Shown in pieces: positions 28,531-38,882 of a DNA stretch of 44,229 nucleotides; position 1 is the stretch's first letter, and each line of letters opens with the position of its first letter. The notes beneath the pieces are model-generated. The model saw only the letters and a list, made by a program, of their open reading frames with translations. It was not told the DNA's origin and did no database searches. The stretch comes from Acidobacteria bacterium RIFCSPLOWO2_12_FULL_67_14b (GTDB taxonomy: Bacteria > Acidobacteriota > Vicinamibacteria > Vicinamibacterales > UBA2999), in the NCBI GenBank assembly GCA_001768615.1, contig MELE01000077.1, positions 5,933 to 50,161 on the forward strand, written 5' to 3'. A program made the position numbers and the translations under genes.

Positions 28531-30094
28531 TCGCCGGATCCGACTTGGTCTCGGGATTCGGCGTCGTCGGCAGCGCGAGCTGCCCTTTCTCGTGCAGCTC
28601 GACGGCCGCCTTCACCACGACGGGATCGAACGCCTTGCCCTCGAGGTCGCGCACCATCTGCAGCGCCTCCTCGAGCGTCAGGCCCTTGCGATACGAGCGG
28701 TCTGAGGTGAGCGCGTCGAGGAAGTCGGCGACGCCGAGCAGGCGCCCGAGCAGCGGGATGTTCTCGCCGCTCAGACCTTCGGGGTAGCCCTTGCCATCCC
28801 AGCGCTCGTGGTGATACTTCACCCCGGGCAGCAGGTTGACCACCTTCTGGCTCTGGATGTTCGACAGGATGCGCGCGCCGTGCAGCGGATGCATGCGCAT
28901 CTCGCTGAACTCCGAGTCGGTCAGCTTGCCCGGCTTGTTGAGAATCGCATCGGGCACGCCGATCTTGCCGACGTCGTGCAACAAACCCGACAGCTCGACC
29001 ACCGCGCGGCTGTCGGCGTCGAACCCGAGCTGGAGCGCCAGCCGCACGCCGAACGCCGCGACCCGCTCGGAATGCTTGTGCGTGTAGCCGTCTTTGGCGT
29101 CGATGATCGACGCGATCGCCTTCATGACGTCCAGGAACAGGCGCTCGACTTCGGCCATCAGCCGCGCGCGGTGCAGCGCGATGCCGGACTGGTTGCCCAC
29201 CGCCGCCAGCAGCTCGAGCTCGGCTTCGCTGAACTCGCGCACCTTGAGGCTGTCGACGTAGAGCACGCCGAGAATGGCGTCGGTCGTGCGCATCGGCGCG
29301 CACATCACCGAGCGGATGCGCTGCCGGACGATGCTCTCACCGCCGACATACCGCTCGTCGGCCAGGGCATCGTCGGTGAACACCGAGATGCCCTTCTCGA
29401 GCACGTCGTTCACGACCGTGCGCGACAGCATCACCTGGCCCGAGCTCTTGTTCTGGTCGCGCGTGCGCACGGCCACCATGTCGACCTCGTTGCCGGTGCC
29501 GTCGGGCGGCCGCATCAGGATGGCGGCGCGGTCGCCGCCGCCCACCTCGAGAATCGCCGAGAGGATCGAGTCGAACAGCGCCTCGACCGAGGTCGCGCGC
29601 GACAGGATGTCCGACACCTTGTGCAGCGTCGTCAGGTACTTCTGCGCCGACTGCAGCAGCGACGCCTCGTCCGTGCGCTTGGAGACCTGCGACAGGAATT
29701 CGAGCTTGGTCGGGTCGACGGCGCGCTGCACGAGCGTCTGGCTGCGCGCCTCGACGAGGCTGAGCGAGGTCGTGCTGGGCGACCCATGCGGCTGATCGAG
29801 GTTCGTCCCCATCAGCTCGATCACCGTCGAGCCGATGCGGATCTTGTCGCCCTTCTGCAACTCGGTGGTCGCGATGCGGCGCTCGTTGACGAAGGTGCCG
29901 TTGGCGGACTGGAGGTCCGCCACCACGCAGGCGTCGTCGCGGGCGGTGATGGTGCAGTGGCGCCGCGATGCCGCTTCGTCGTCGAGGACCACGTCGCAGC
30001 CCTTGAGGCGGCCCAGGGCGATGGTCTGCCCGGTCGCCACGGCCACGGTCCGCCCGACCTCCTTGCCGGAGCGGACGACGAACTCGAATCGCAT
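28514..30094 (-). CDS. FHA-GAF-HD-GYP domain protein (putative cyclic-di-GMP phosphodiesterase)
   Basis: FHA GRLKGCDVVLDDEAASRRHCTI; GAF; HD-GYP HDVGKIGVPDAILNKPGKL...YHHERWDGKGYPEGLSGENIPLLGRLLGVADFLDALTSDRSYRKG. Confidence 0.93.
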   Translation of the reverse strand: MRFEFVVRSGKEVGRTVAVATGQTIALGRLKGCDVVLDDEAASRRHCTITARDDACVVADLQSANGTFVNERRIATTELQKGDKIRIGSTVIELMGTNLDQPHGSPSTTSLSLVEARSQTLVQRAVDPTKLEFLSQVSKRTDEASLLQSAQKYLTTLHKVSDILSRATSVEALFDSILSAILEVGGGDRAAILMRPPDGTGNEVDMVAVRTRDQNKSSGQVMLSRTVVNDVLEKGISVFTDDALADERYVGGESIVRQRIRSVMCAPMRTTDAILGVLYVDSLKVREFSEAELELLAAVGNQSGIALHRARLMAEVERLFLDVMKAIASIIDAKDGYTHKHSERVAAFGVRLALQLGFDADSRAVVELSGLLHDVGKIGVPDAILNKPGKLTDSEFSEMRMHPLHGARILSNIQSQKVVNLLPGVKYHHERWDGKGYPEGLSGENIPLLGRLLGVADFLDALTSDRSYRKGLTLEEALQMVRDLEGKAFDPVVVKAAVELHEKGQLALPTTPNPETKSDPAIKPAS

Positions 30095-30106
30095 GGCCAG
30101 ATGATA

Positions 30107-30877
30107 ATGAAGATGGAGCCCGCATTGCCAGAAACCGACAACAGCCTGGTCGCCAGGCGGCTGAGATACATCGAGCGGCAACGCACGCTCCGGACAGGTG
30201 GGGACCAACCGCCGGGTGGGGACAAACCTTTAGGTTTGTCCAACGATGCACCATTGGCAGGCCAGGCGCCCCGGGGCACCGGTCCCCTCAACCGCCACGG
30301 CATGCCGAAGCTGCCGACCGGCCAGCGCCAGGTGCCCAACTGGCCCGTGCTCGACCTGGGCGACTCGCCCCACGTCTCCTTCGACGACTGGCGCCTCGAG
30401 GTTACGGGCCTGTGCGACAACCCGTTCACGATCGGGTGGCGGGAGTTCCTCGCGCTGCCCCAGGCGGAAGATGTCAGCGACTTCCACTGCGTCACGACCT
30501 GGAGCCGGATGGACAACCAATGGCAGGGCGTGCGCTTCCGGACGATCGCCGAGGCGGCGGTGCCGGGGCCCGACGCCGCCTACGTGCTGTGCACCGGCTA
30601 CGATCACATGCCGGGCACGCGCATTCCGTACACGACGAACCTCCCGCTCGCGCGCGCCGTGGAAGACGACGTGCTCCTCGTCCACACCTGGGAAGGACAG
30701 CCACTGCCGCAGGACCACGGCGGCCCGTGCCGGATGATCACGCCGAAGTTGTACGCCTGGAAAGGCACGAAGTGGATCCGCAAGATCGAGTTTCTCGCCG
30801 CCAACCAGCCCGGGTTCTGGGAAGAACGCGGCTACTCGGACACGGCCGAACCGTGGTTTGAAGACAGATACTCGTAG
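30107..30877 (+). CDS. Molybdopterin-dependent oxidoreductase, YedY/MsrP/sulfite-oxidase-like
   Basis: DWRLEVTGLCDNPFTIGWREFLALPQAEDVSDFHCVTTWSRMDNQWQGVRF; GGPCRMITPKLYAWKGTKWIRKIEF; start may be further downstream. Confidence 0.85.
   Translation: MKMEPALPETDNSLVARRLRYIERQRTLRTGGDQPPGGDKPLGLSNDAPLAGQAPRGTGPLNRHGMPKLPTGQRQVPNWPVLDLGDSPHVSFDDWRLEVTGLCDNPFTIGWREFLALPQAEDVSDFHCVTTWSRMDNQWQGVRFRTIAEAAVPGPDAAYVLCTGYDHMPGTRIPYTTNLPLARAVEDDVLLVHTWEGQPLPQDHGGPCRMITPKLYAWKGTKWIRKIEFLAANQPGFWEERGYSDTAEPWFEDRYS
30220..30241. repeat. Palindrome GGACAAACCT-TT-AGGTTTGTCC in 5' coding region
   Basis: 10-bp perfect arms, 2-nt loop. Confidence 0.9.
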
Positions 30878-30878
30878 C

Positions 30879-30909
30879 TCTCGGCTGAAGGCTGAAGGCT
30901 GAAGGCTGT
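30879..30909. repeat. GGCTGAA heptamer tandem repeat between YedY-like gene and LigD
   Basis: ctctcggctgaaggctgaaggctgaaggctgt, ending at the LigD ATG. Confidence 0.85.
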
Positions 30910-32961
30910 ATGTTCTCTGCAAAAGACCTCCGGCCGATGCTGGCGACGCTGCCGGACGCTCCTCCACCGCTCACCGATGCGAGGCTCGTCTACGAGCCGA
31001 AGTACGACGGCATCCGCGCCGTCGTCGAGGTGGTGCCTTCCGGCTCCGGGCTCCGGGCTCCGGGCTCCGCGAAGGCGCGGTTGTGGTCGCGCCTCGGCAA
31101 CGAGAAGACTGCGCAGTTCCCCGACATCGTCGATGCCCTGGAAACGTGGGGACGGAAGCTGAAGGGGCCGGTCGTGCTCGACGGCGAGGTCGTCGCGCTC
31201 GACGAAGACCTGCGGCCCGCCGGATTTCAACGCCTGCAGCACCGCATCCACGTCAGCGTCCCCGGCTACAGCTCGAAGCAGCAAATCCTCAAGCCGAACG
31301 AGCAACCGGCCGCGCTCATCGTGTTCGATCTGCTCCGCGAGGGTGATGAGGATCTGCGCGCACAGACGCTCACGGGCCGGCGCGCCCGTCTCGAACGGCT
31401 GTTCAAGGCCCACCCTTCGTCGTCGACCTTGATCCGGATGACGGAACAAGCCGCAGGCGACGGCCGCAAGCTGATGGCCCGCGCCGAGAACGAAGGGTGG
31501 GAAGGCCTGCTCGTGAAGTACGCGCGCTCGGTCTACCGCACGGGCAAGCGGAGCCCCGAGTGGATCAAGCTGAAGCTCCAGAAGCAGGACGAGTTCGTCA
31601 TCGGCGGATGGACGGCGCCGAAGGGCGCGCGCGCGCACTTCGGCGCGCTCGTGCTCGGCACCCCGACCGCCGCCGGCCCGCTCACCTACGCCGGCGATGT
31701 GGGCACCGGATTCAGCGGTGCCGAGCTCGAACGGCTGGTGCACTTGCTCCGCCGCATCGAGACGCCGACGTGCCCGTTCGAGACGCCGCCGAAAACGCCG
31801 AAGGGCACGCCGCACTGGGTCCGGCCGCTGCTGGTGGCGCAGATTCGCTACACCGAGATGACGGATGAGGGGAGGCTTCGCCATCCCACTTACCTCGGGC
31901 TTCGCGATGACGTGACGACCACCAAGGTGCCTAGGGTGCGTACGGTGCCTGAGGTGCCTGAGGTGCGGGCCAAGGGTGCCAAGGGTGCTCAGACCATCAC
32001 CGCTCGCGACGTCGAGTCTCTGATCGATCAACTCATCGCGCTCGAGAAAGCCCGCAAGAACGGCAAGCTGCATCTCCCCGACGGCGACACGCTCGAGGTC
32101 ACCAACCTTCACAAGGTCTTCTGGCCCGAGGGCCAGAAGACCAAGGGCGATTTGATCCGGCACTACGCGCGCGTGGCGCCGTACATCCTGCCCGTCATCG
32201 ACGAACGGCCGCTCGTCATGAAGCGGCTGCCCAACGGCGTGGATGGGCCGGCGTTCTACCAGCACCGCGCGCCCGAGCCGGTGCCACCCGGCGTGCGCAT
32301 CGAGACGCTGCCGGCCGACGACGTGCCGGCGCGCCTGGTCGGCGGGTCGCTCAAGACGCTTCTCTACATGGCGCAGCTGGCGTCGATCTCGATGGACCCG
32401 TTCTTCTCCCGGCTCGGCTCGCTCGACGATGCGGACCAGGTGGCGATCGATCTCGATCCGCAGCCGGGCGCCACGTTCGCGCAGATCCTCGATGTGGCCC
32501 GCTGGGTGCAGGAGGAGCTGGATCGCGTGAAGGTCCCCGGGTTCCCGAAGACCTCCGGTTCCGAAGGCCTGCACGTCTTCATCCCGCTCCCGCCGGGGAC
32601 GCCGTATCAGGCCGGCATGCTCTTCTGCCAGATCATCGCGACGATGGTCGCGGCGAAGCATCCCAAGGTCGCCACCGTCGAGCGCAAGGTGGGCCGGCGC
32701 AAAGACAAGACCATCTACGTCGACTACCTGCAGAACATCCAGGGCAAGACGCTGGCGTGCGCCTACAGCGCGCGCGCGTCGGCGTTTGCCGGCGTGTCGA
32801 CGCCGCTGACGTGGACGGAAGTGCACGGATCGCCGCGGCCGCAGGATTTCACCATCGACAGCATCGCCGCGCGGATCAAGAAGAAGGGCGACTTGTGGGA
32901 AGGCCTGCGCCGGCACGAGGGCGCCGACCTGCTCGGCGCCCTCGACCAGCTGCGCAAATGA
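30910..32961 (+). CDS. ligD: DNA ligase D, ligase domain plus polymerase/primase domain (no obvious nuclease domain)
   Basis: KYDGIRAVVEV ligase motif; EGWEGLLVKYARSVYRTGKRSPEWIKLK; polymerase LEVTNLHKVFWPEGQKTKGDLIRHYARVAPYILP and DQVAIDLDPQPGATF. Confidence 0.93.
   Translation: MFSAKDLRPMLATLPDAPPPLTDARLVYEPKYDGIRAVVEVVPSGSGLRAPGSAKARLWSRLGNEKTAQFPDIVDALETWGRKLKGPVVLDGEVVALDEDLRPAGFQRLQHRIHVSVPGYSSKQQILKPNEQPAALIVFDLLREGDEDLRAQTLTGRRARLERLFKAHPSSSTLIRMTEQAAGDGRKLMARAENEGWEGLLVKYARSVYRTGKRSPEWIKLKLQKQDEFVIGGWTAPKGARAHFGALVLGTPTAAGPLTYAGDVGTGFSGAELERLVHLLRRIETPTCPFETPPKTPKGTPHWVRPLLVAQIRYTEMTDEGRLRHPTYLGLRDDVTTTKVPRVRTVPEVPEVRAKGAKGAQTITARDVESLIDQLIALEKARKNGKLHLPDGDTLEVTNLHKVFWPEGQKTKGDLIRHYARVAPYILPVIDERPLVMKRLPNGVDGPAFYQHRAPEPVPPGVRIETLPADDVPARLVGGSLKTLLYMAQLASISMDPFFSRLGSLDDADQVAIDLDPQPGATFAQILDVARWVQEELDRVKVPGFPKTSGSEGLHVFIPLPPGTPYQAGMLFCQIIATMVAAKHPKVATVERKVGRRKDKTIYVDYLQNIQGKTLACAYSARASAFAGVSTPLTWTEVHGSPRPQDFTIDSIAARIKKKGDLWEGLRRHEGADLLGALDQLRK
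31041..31070. repeat. CTCCGGG hexamer repeat inside ligD
   Basis: cggctccgggctccgggctccgggctccgc, same unit as the clpA insert. Confidence 0.85.
31922..31995. repeat. GGTGC-type repeat in ligD inter-domain linker
   Basis: ccaaggtgcctagggtgcgtacggtgcctgaggtgcctgaggtgcgggccaagggtgccaagggtgct encodes TKVPRVRTVPEVPEVRAKGAKGAQ. Confidence 0.85.
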
Positions 32962-32964
32962 GCC

Positions 32965-35106
32965 CTAGAACGTAAACCGGAGCTCACCGATGATCTGACG
33001 CTTGAGGATGTCGCCGAACACGTGCGACTGGATCTCCTCGTTGGTCAGGTTGATCCCCTTGATGGTGGCCGTAATCTTGTCCTGCGCGAACTTCACGCCG
33101 AACGCGCCGTTGACTTGTGTGTAGGCCTCGGTCGGGCCCGTGAAGCGTGAGTCCAGCACGTCCTGCCACAACGCGTCGTCGATGTAGCTGACCGAGAGGT
33201 TGCCGAGGAAGTGGCCCTGGCTGAAGCTCAGGCCGGCGTTGAAGCGGTTCTGCGGCGGCAGGTTGACCTCCGAGAGCGCGAAGTCAGGGTCGGGCTCGGC
33301 CTGGTACGAGTAGTTGGCGAAAAGGTTGAGCGCCTCGTTCACGGCGCCGTCGATGCCCAGCTCGAAGCCCTTGTTCTTCACGGTGCCGAGGTTACGGTAG
33401 CTGAACTCAGACGGCAGGCCGCCGGTGTCGCAGCGGGCGGCGGTGCAGGGCGGCGGCAGCACTTCGAGCACCACCGGGGGCAGCGGCCAGAGGGGCGGCG
33501 GCGCCGTGGCGCGGTAGCGGCCCACCTGCGTGAAGAAGATCTCGTCGCGGTTGGTCGTGAAGTACACCGAGGCCGACAGCGTGGCCCGGTTGCGGATGAT
33601 GCCGGTGTAGCCGACCTCGAACGATTCGGTCGACTCCTCCACCAGGTCTTCGTTGCCGTTGGCGCGGACCGGGAAGTTGTAGATCACGCCGCTCAGCAGC
33701 GGGTTGATGGCCCCGAGGTTCAACTGGTTGACGATGGCCGTGTCCAGGTAGTTGTTGATCAACGAGGGCGAGCGGAAGGCCTTGTTGAAGGACAGCCGCA
33801 CGGCATGGTCGTTGGCCGGCTTGAGGATCAGCGCCGCGCGCGGCGAGAACACCGGGTCGGCGATGTTGGCGAACTTGTCGATGCGGGCGCCCAGGCTGAT
33901 GCGCACGTTGTTGTTGAGGAAGACCTCGTCCTGGATGTAGCCGCCGACCTCGGTGCGCTTGTCGCCGCGCGGCGCGATCGACAGGTCGAACGAGTTGAAG
34001 CGGACGTTGCCGCCGTAGCTGAGCACGTTCCGGGTGCCGATCGTGTTGACGTTGCCGACCTCGGCGTCGAAGGTCCGGGTGTTGAACTTGAACGGAATCG
34101 GTTTGCCGTTGACGCCGATCGCCAGCAGCCCCAAGGCGTCGCCGTTCAGCAGGTTGGTGAAGACGTTCACCTTCAGCGCGTTGCGCGTGTAGCGCACGGT
34201 CCCGTAGCCCACGCCGACGCCGGTGCCGTCAAACGGGCCGATGCCGGTGTGGAAAATGCCGTCGGTGCCGGCGTAGCCACCGGCGAACACCAGCTTGTAC
34301 TTGCCTTCCGGCGCGTCGTAGTCGAACCGCGTGTCGAACTTCGGCTGCGTCGTGCCCTGATTGGAAAAGTTGGGATACTGGGTGCCGGTGCCGTTCGGGA
34401 TCGCGCCGGTGGGACGCGCGAAGGCGTCCGACGTGTAGCCGCCGGCCGAGACCTTGTAGGCCCAGCGGTCGTTGACGGCGCGCGCGTGGGTGGCGTTGAT
34501 GCCGAACATCGTGCCGCTGTCCAGCTTCTCACCGCGGGTGGTGTCGCGGTCGAACGTGCCGAACGAGATGGTGGCGCTGTTGCCGTTGAGCTCGCGCGGG
34601 GTCTTCGAGATGAAGTTCACCACGCCGTTCATGGCGTTGGCGCCCCACACCGCGGAGGCCGGGCCGCGGATGACCTCGATCTGCTTCAGCTCGTTGGGAT
34701 TCACCGGGAGCAGGTCCCACGCCACGAACCCGAAGAAGTCGAGGTAGAGGCTGCGCCCGTCGAGCAGCGCGAGCGTCGACGTGGCGAGCGTGGAGGTGGC
34801 GCCGCGCATCGTGATGTTGAAGTCGCGGGCGGAGGTCTGGGTCAGGTTGACGCCCGGCACCGAGCGGAACAACTCGGCGTAGTTGGTCGCCGGCGTCGAC
34901 TGGATCACGTCCGAGGTGACGACCGACACCGTGGCCGGCGCGTTGACGAGCTGCTGCTCGACCTTCGACGCCGTGACGACGACCTGTTCCACGTAGACAG
35001 GGGGGGCTTCGGGCTTGGGCGGCGGCTGCGGCGGGTCTTGAGCGAAGGCGGCAGTCGCACAGGCCAAGACCAGCGCGGTGAACACGGCCAGACGGCGAGA
35101 CGTCAT
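32965..35106 (-). CDS. TonB-dependent receptor (no carboxypeptidase-regulatory domain)
   Basis: MTSRRLAVFTALVLACATAAFAQ; VYVEQVVVTASKVEQQLVNAPATVSVVTSDVI; VIRGPASAVWGANAMNGVVNFISKTP; SD GGAGGG before ATG 35106. Confidence 0.92.
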   Translation of the reverse strand: MTSRRLAVFTALVLACATAAFAQDPPQPPPKPEAPPVYVEQVVVTASKVEQQLVNAPATVSVVTSDVIQSTPATNYAELFRSVPGVNLTQTSARDFNITMRGATSTLATSTLALLDGRSLYLDFFGFVAWDLLPVNPNELKQIEVIRGPASAVWGANAMNGVVNFISKTPRELNGNSATISFGTFDRDTTRGEKLDSGTMFGINATHARAVNDRWAYKVSAGGYTSDAFARPTGAIPNGTGTQYPNFSNQGTTQPKFDTRFDYDAPEGKYKLVFAGGYAGTDGIFHTGIGPFDGTGVGVGYGTVRYTRNALKVNVFTNLLNGDALGLLAIGVNGKPIPFKFNTRTFDAEVGNVNTIGTRNVLSYGGNVRFNSFDLSIAPRGDKRTEVGGYIQDEVFLNNNVRISLGARIDKFANIADPVFSPRAALILKPANDHAVRLSFNKAFRSPSLINNYLDTAIVNQLNLGAINPLLSGVIYNFPVRANGNEDLVEESTESFEVGYTGIIRNRATLSASVYFTTNRDEIFFTQVGRYRATAPPPLWPLPPVVLEVLPPPCTAARCDTGGLPSEFSYRNLGTVKNKGFELGIDGAVNEALNLFANYSYQAEPDPDFALSEVNLPPQNRFNAGLSFSQGHFLGNLSVSYIDDALWQDVLDSRFTGPTEAYTQVNGAFGVKFAQDKITATIKGINLTNEEIQSHVFGDILKRQIIGELRFTF

Positions 35107-35122
35107 GAAACCCTCCATGGGA

Positions 35123-35653
35123 CTAGAGCGAAGATATTGTAACGCCCTCGATGCCGGCGTGAACCAGACGGACGTAGTCGGGACGGTCGGCCGGGGAGCG
35201 GTGCCGGTACGACGCCAGCACGTCGCCGCCTTGCACGACAAATACTCCGGGCAATTGCCGCATCATCTCGACGGACTGGCCGCCGAAGCCGTGGGCGACG
35301 GCACACGACGCCCCGCGTATCCAGACGTTTGGATCGATCAGCGCCCCCATGCCGGTTTGCCCCAGGCCGAAGGCGTGATAGTGCTCGAGGCCCGGATCGC
35401 TGATTTGCAGCGCGTCGTGGAGGCCGTATTTCTCGAACCAGGGTCGCGCTTCTTCGCCCGTGGCGCCGTGCACGAACACGATCGACGCGCCCGCCGCTTC
35501 GATCTCGGATCTCACCGCCGCGATGTCGGCCATGGCCTCGCGGCAAAACGTACAGCCGAACGAGCGGAGAAAAACCACGAGGGCGGGCTTGTCGGTGAGG
35601 TCGCGCAGGGGAGAGTTGGAGGGGAGGATCACACGGTAACCGTCGCCGCCCAC
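35123..35653 (-). CDS. Peroxiredoxin-like (AhpC/TSA superfamily) protein
   Basis: 176 aa; [40 protein letters not shown] with CxxC motif. Confidence 0.75.
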   Translation of the reverse strand: MGGDGYRVILPSNSPLRDLTDKPALVVFLRSFGCTFCREAMADIAAVRSEIEAAGASIVFVHGATGEEARPWFEKYGLHDALQISDPGLEHYHAFGLGQTGMGALIDPNVWIRGASCAVAHGFGGQSVEMMRQLPGVFVVQGGDVLASYRHRSPADRPDYVRLVHAGIEGVTISSL

Positions 35654-36585
35654 TGCTCCAGCTTCCGCGCATCATCGTAGAAACGGCGGATGCCGTCCGA
35701 AAGTTTTTCCACCGCCATCGCGTCCTGGTTGTGCAGGAAGCGATAGGTCTTCTCGTCGAGCGTCAGCTTCTCGCCGGCCGAGGCCCGCGCCGCGTCCGGG
35801 GTGAGGCGGGGCGCCACCTCCCCCGCCGTGCGCTGGAGCGTGTCGAGCAGGTCGGGACTGATCGTCAGCAGGTCGCAGCCGGCGAGCAGCAGGATCTGAT
35901 CGAGCTTGCGGAAGCTCGCGCCCATGACCTGCGTCTGGTAGCCGTACTTCTTGTAGTAGTGATAGATCCGCGTCACCGATTGCACGCCGGGATCCTGATC
36001 GGCGGCAATCTCGGCGCCGCTCTCCTTGCGGTAGTAGTCGTAGATGCGGCCGACGAAAGGCGAGATCAGGGTGACGCCGGCTTCCGCGCAGGCCACCGCC
36101 TGCGCGAAGCTGAAGAGCAGCGTGAGGTTGCAGTGAATGCCCTCGCGCTCCAGCTGCGCGGCGGCCTGAATACCCTCCCACGTGCTGCCGACCTTGATCA
36201 GGATCCGCTCGCGATCGATGCCCGCCTTCTCGTAGAGCGCGATGATCTCGCGCGCCTTGGCGACGCTGCCGGCGGCGTCGAAACTGAGCCGCGCGTCGAC
36301 CTCGGTCGACACGCGGCCCGGCACGATCTTCAAGATCTCCTGCCCGAAGTTCACGGCCAGGCGATCCGTGAAGGCCTCGGTCCGTTGCGCCTCGGCGACG
36401 GCCAGGCGATCGGCATCGGCCAGGGCGGCGTCGACCAGCGGCCGGTATTGCGGCTGCTGCGCCGCCTTCAGGAGCAACGACGGGTTGGTGGTGGCGTCCT
36501 GCGGGCGGAACTGCCGCATGGCCTCGATGTCGCCGGTGTCGGCCACGACCGTGGTCACGCGTTTCAGCGAATCGAGAAGGGACAT
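35629..36585 (-). CDS. tal: Transaldolase
   Basis: [78 protein letters not shown]. Confidence 0.95.
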   Translation of the reverse strand: MSLLDSLKRVTTVVADTGDIEAMRQFRPQDATTNPSLLLKAAQQPQYRPLVDAALADADRLAVAEAQRTEAFTDRLAVNFGQEILKIVPGRVSTEVDARLSFDAAGSVAKAREIIALYEKAGIDRERILIKVGSTWEGIQAAAQLEREGIHCNLTLLFSFAQAVACAEAGVTLISPFVGRIYDYYRKESGAEIAADQDPGVQSVTRIYHYYKKYGYQTQVMGASFRKLDQILLLAGCDLLTISPDLLDTLQRTAGEVAPRLTPDAARASAGEKLTLDEKTYRFLHNQDAMAVEKLSDGIRRFYDDARKLEQWAATVTV

Positions 36586-36620
36586 GCAATAGAGGATACC
36601 CGAGATAAGCTTGAGGATCG

Positions 36621-38882
36621 ATGCGGGTTCTCGTCGTGGACATCGGCGGCGCGCACGTGAAGCTGCGGCACTCGGGGAGCGCCGACGTGCGCAAGTTCGA
36701 CTCGGGCGACGGCTTCACGCCGCAGCAGGTGGTCGCCGGCGTCCGGGCACACACGGCGGACTGGACCTACGACGCGATCACGATCGGCATTCCCTCCCCG
36801 GTGATCCGCGGCGCCGTGGCCGAAGAGCCCTGGAACCTCGGCACCGGGTGGGTCGGGTTCGACTGGCAGGCGGCGCTGGGCCGGCCGGTCAAGATCATGA
36901 ACGACGCAGCGATGCAGGCGCTGGGCAGCAGCGAGGGCGGCCGCATGCTCTTCCTCGGCCTCGGGTCCGGGCTGGGGACGGCGCTCGTCGACGAGCGAAC
37001 GGTGGTCCCGCTCGAACTGGCGCACCTGCCGTACCGCGACCAGACCTTCGAGGACCTGCTCGGGCAGCGCGGCCTGGCGGCCCTCGGCGAAGCGGCGTGG
37101 CGCGCCGTGGTGCTCGAGGGCGCCGAGCTGCTGCGCGCCGCCGTCGCCGCCGAGTACGTCGTGCTGGGCGGCGGCAACGCCCGCCTGTTCTCGGCGCTGC
37201 CGCCCCGCGTCCGGCTGGGCCACAACGACAAGGCCTTCGAGGGCGGCCTCCGCGCCTGGGATGCGCCCTTCGCGCACTTGGCGGCGCTGGCGCCCCGGCA
37301 ACACCTGCGCGACCTCTTTGCCGCCGACCCCGCGCGCGCCGCGCGCTTCTCGCTCGCCGTCGGCGAGCATCTCTACGTCGACTACTCGAAGAACCTGATC
37401 ACGGACGAGTCGATGCACGCCCTCCGCGCCCTGGCGCGCACCGCCGGCGTCGAGGCGCTGCGCGACCGGATGTTCGCCGGGGAGCCGATCAACAGCAGCG
37501 AAGGGCGCGCCGTGCTGCACGTCGCGCTGCGCAACCGATCGGACCGGCCGATGGCCGCCGGCGGCCGCGACGTGATGCCCGAGGTGCACGCGGCGCTCGA
37601 CCACATCCGCCGGTTCTCGGAAGCCGTCCGCAGCGGCAAATGGCTCGGCTACACCGGCCTTCGCATCACCGACGTCGTGAACATCGGCATTGGCGGATCG
37701 GATCTGGGCCCGGCGATGGTCACCGAGGCGATGACGCCGTACGGACGGGAGGGCCCGCGGGTGCACTTCGTCGCCAACGTCGACGGCACGCACCTCGCCG
37801 ACACCCTGCGCCCGTTGCACCCCGCGACCACGCTCTTCACGGTGGCGTCGAAGACGTTCACCACGCAAGAGACCATGGCGAATGCGCGGTCGGCGCGGGA
37901 CTGGTTTCTCGCGCGGGCGAAGGACGAATCCGCCGTCACGAAACACTTCGTCGCGATCTCGACCAACGAGGCCGCCGTCCGCGCGTTCGGCATCGACGCC
38001 GGCAACATGTTCGTGTTCTGGGACTGGGTCGGCGGCCGCTATTCGCTCTGGTCGTCGATCGGGCTGCCGATTGCCCTCTCGACGGGCTACGGCCATTTCG
38101 AGCAGATCCTCGACGGTGCCTACGAGATGGACGAGCACTTCCGCACGGCGCCCCTCGAGCGCAACGTGCCGATCACGCTGGGGTTGCTCGGCGTCTGGTA
38201 CGCCAGCGTGCTCGGCGCCGACAGCCACGCCGTGCTCCCCTACGAGCAGTACCTCCGCCGGCTGCCGGCGTACCTGCAGCAGCTCGACATGGAAAGCAAC
38301 GGCAAGCGCGTCGATCGCGACGGCCGCCCGGTCGGCGGCCACACCTCACCGGTCGTGTGGGGCGAGCCCGGCACCAACGGCCAGCATGCCTTCTTCCAGT
38401 TGCTCCACCAGGGCACGCGGCTGGTCTCGACCGACTTCCTGGCCGGGATCAACACGCACAACGAGCTGGGCGATCACCACCGGCTGCTGCTCGCCAACGC
38501 CATCGCGCAAACCGAGGCGCTGATGACGGGCAAGAGCGAAGCCGACGTGCGGCGGGGATTGGCGGCGCAGGGCTACACCGGCGAGGCCCTCGAGCGGCTG
38601 GTGCCGCACAAGGTGTTCCCGGGCAACCGGCCGTCGACGACGATCCTCTATCGCCGGCTGGGGCCCCGCACCATCGGGATGCTGCTCGCGATGTACGAGC
38701 ACAAGGCGTTCACCATGGGCGCCATCTGGAACATCAACTCGTTCGACCAATGGGGCGTCGAGCTCGGCAAGCAACTCGCCGCGACCGTGCTGAACGATCT
38801 GGCCGGGTCGAGCCCAGCCACGGGCCACGACAGCTCCACGAACAAACTGATCGAGATCGTCAGGAGCGGCCGGCTCTCGTAA
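36621..38882 (+). CDS. Fusion: polyphosphate-glucokinase-like (ROK/ASKHA) kinase domain + glucose-6-phosphate isomerase
   Basis: 753 aa single ORF; kinase [114 protein letters not shown]. Confidence 0.92.
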   Translation: MRVLVVDIGGAHVKLRHSGSADVRKFDSGDGFTPQQVVAGVRAHTADWTYDAITIGIPSPVIRGAVAEEPWNLGTGWVGFDWQAALGRPVKIMNDAAMQALGSSEGGRMLFLGLGSGLGTALVDERTVVPLELAHLPYRDQTFEDLLGQRGLAALGEAAWRAVVLEGAELLRAAVAAEYVVLGGGNARLFSALPPRVRLGHNDKAFEGGLRAWDAPFAHLAALAPRQHLRDLFAADPARAARFSLAVGEHLYVDYSKNLITDESMHALRALARTAGVEALRDRMFAGEPINSSEGRAVLHVALRNRSDRPMAAGGRDVMPEVHAALDHIRRFSEAVRSGKWLGYTGLRITDVVNIGIGGSDLGPAMVTEAMTPYGREGPRVHFVANVDGTHLADTLRPLHPATTLFTVASKTFTTQETMANARSARDWFLARAKDESAVTKHFVAISTNEAAVRAFGIDAGNMFVFWDWVGGRYSLWSSIGLPIALSTGYGHFEQILDGAYEMDEHFRTAPLERNVPITLGLLGVWYASVLGADSHAVLPYEQYLRRLPAYLQQLDMESNGKRVDRDGRPVGGHTSPVVWGEPGTNGQHAFFQLLHQGTRLVSTDFLAGINTHNELGDHHRLLLANAIAQTEALMTGKSEADVRRGLAAQGYTGEALERLVPHKVFPGNRPSTTILYRRLGPRTIGMLLAMYEHKAFTMGAIWNINSFDQWGVELGKQLAATVLNDLAGSSPATGHDSSTNKLIEIVRSGRLS

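Noticed and set aside
30910-32961. Complete bacterial NHEJ system
   Set aside because: Only LigD is present; no Ku gene in the window and no evident nuclease domain in LigD.
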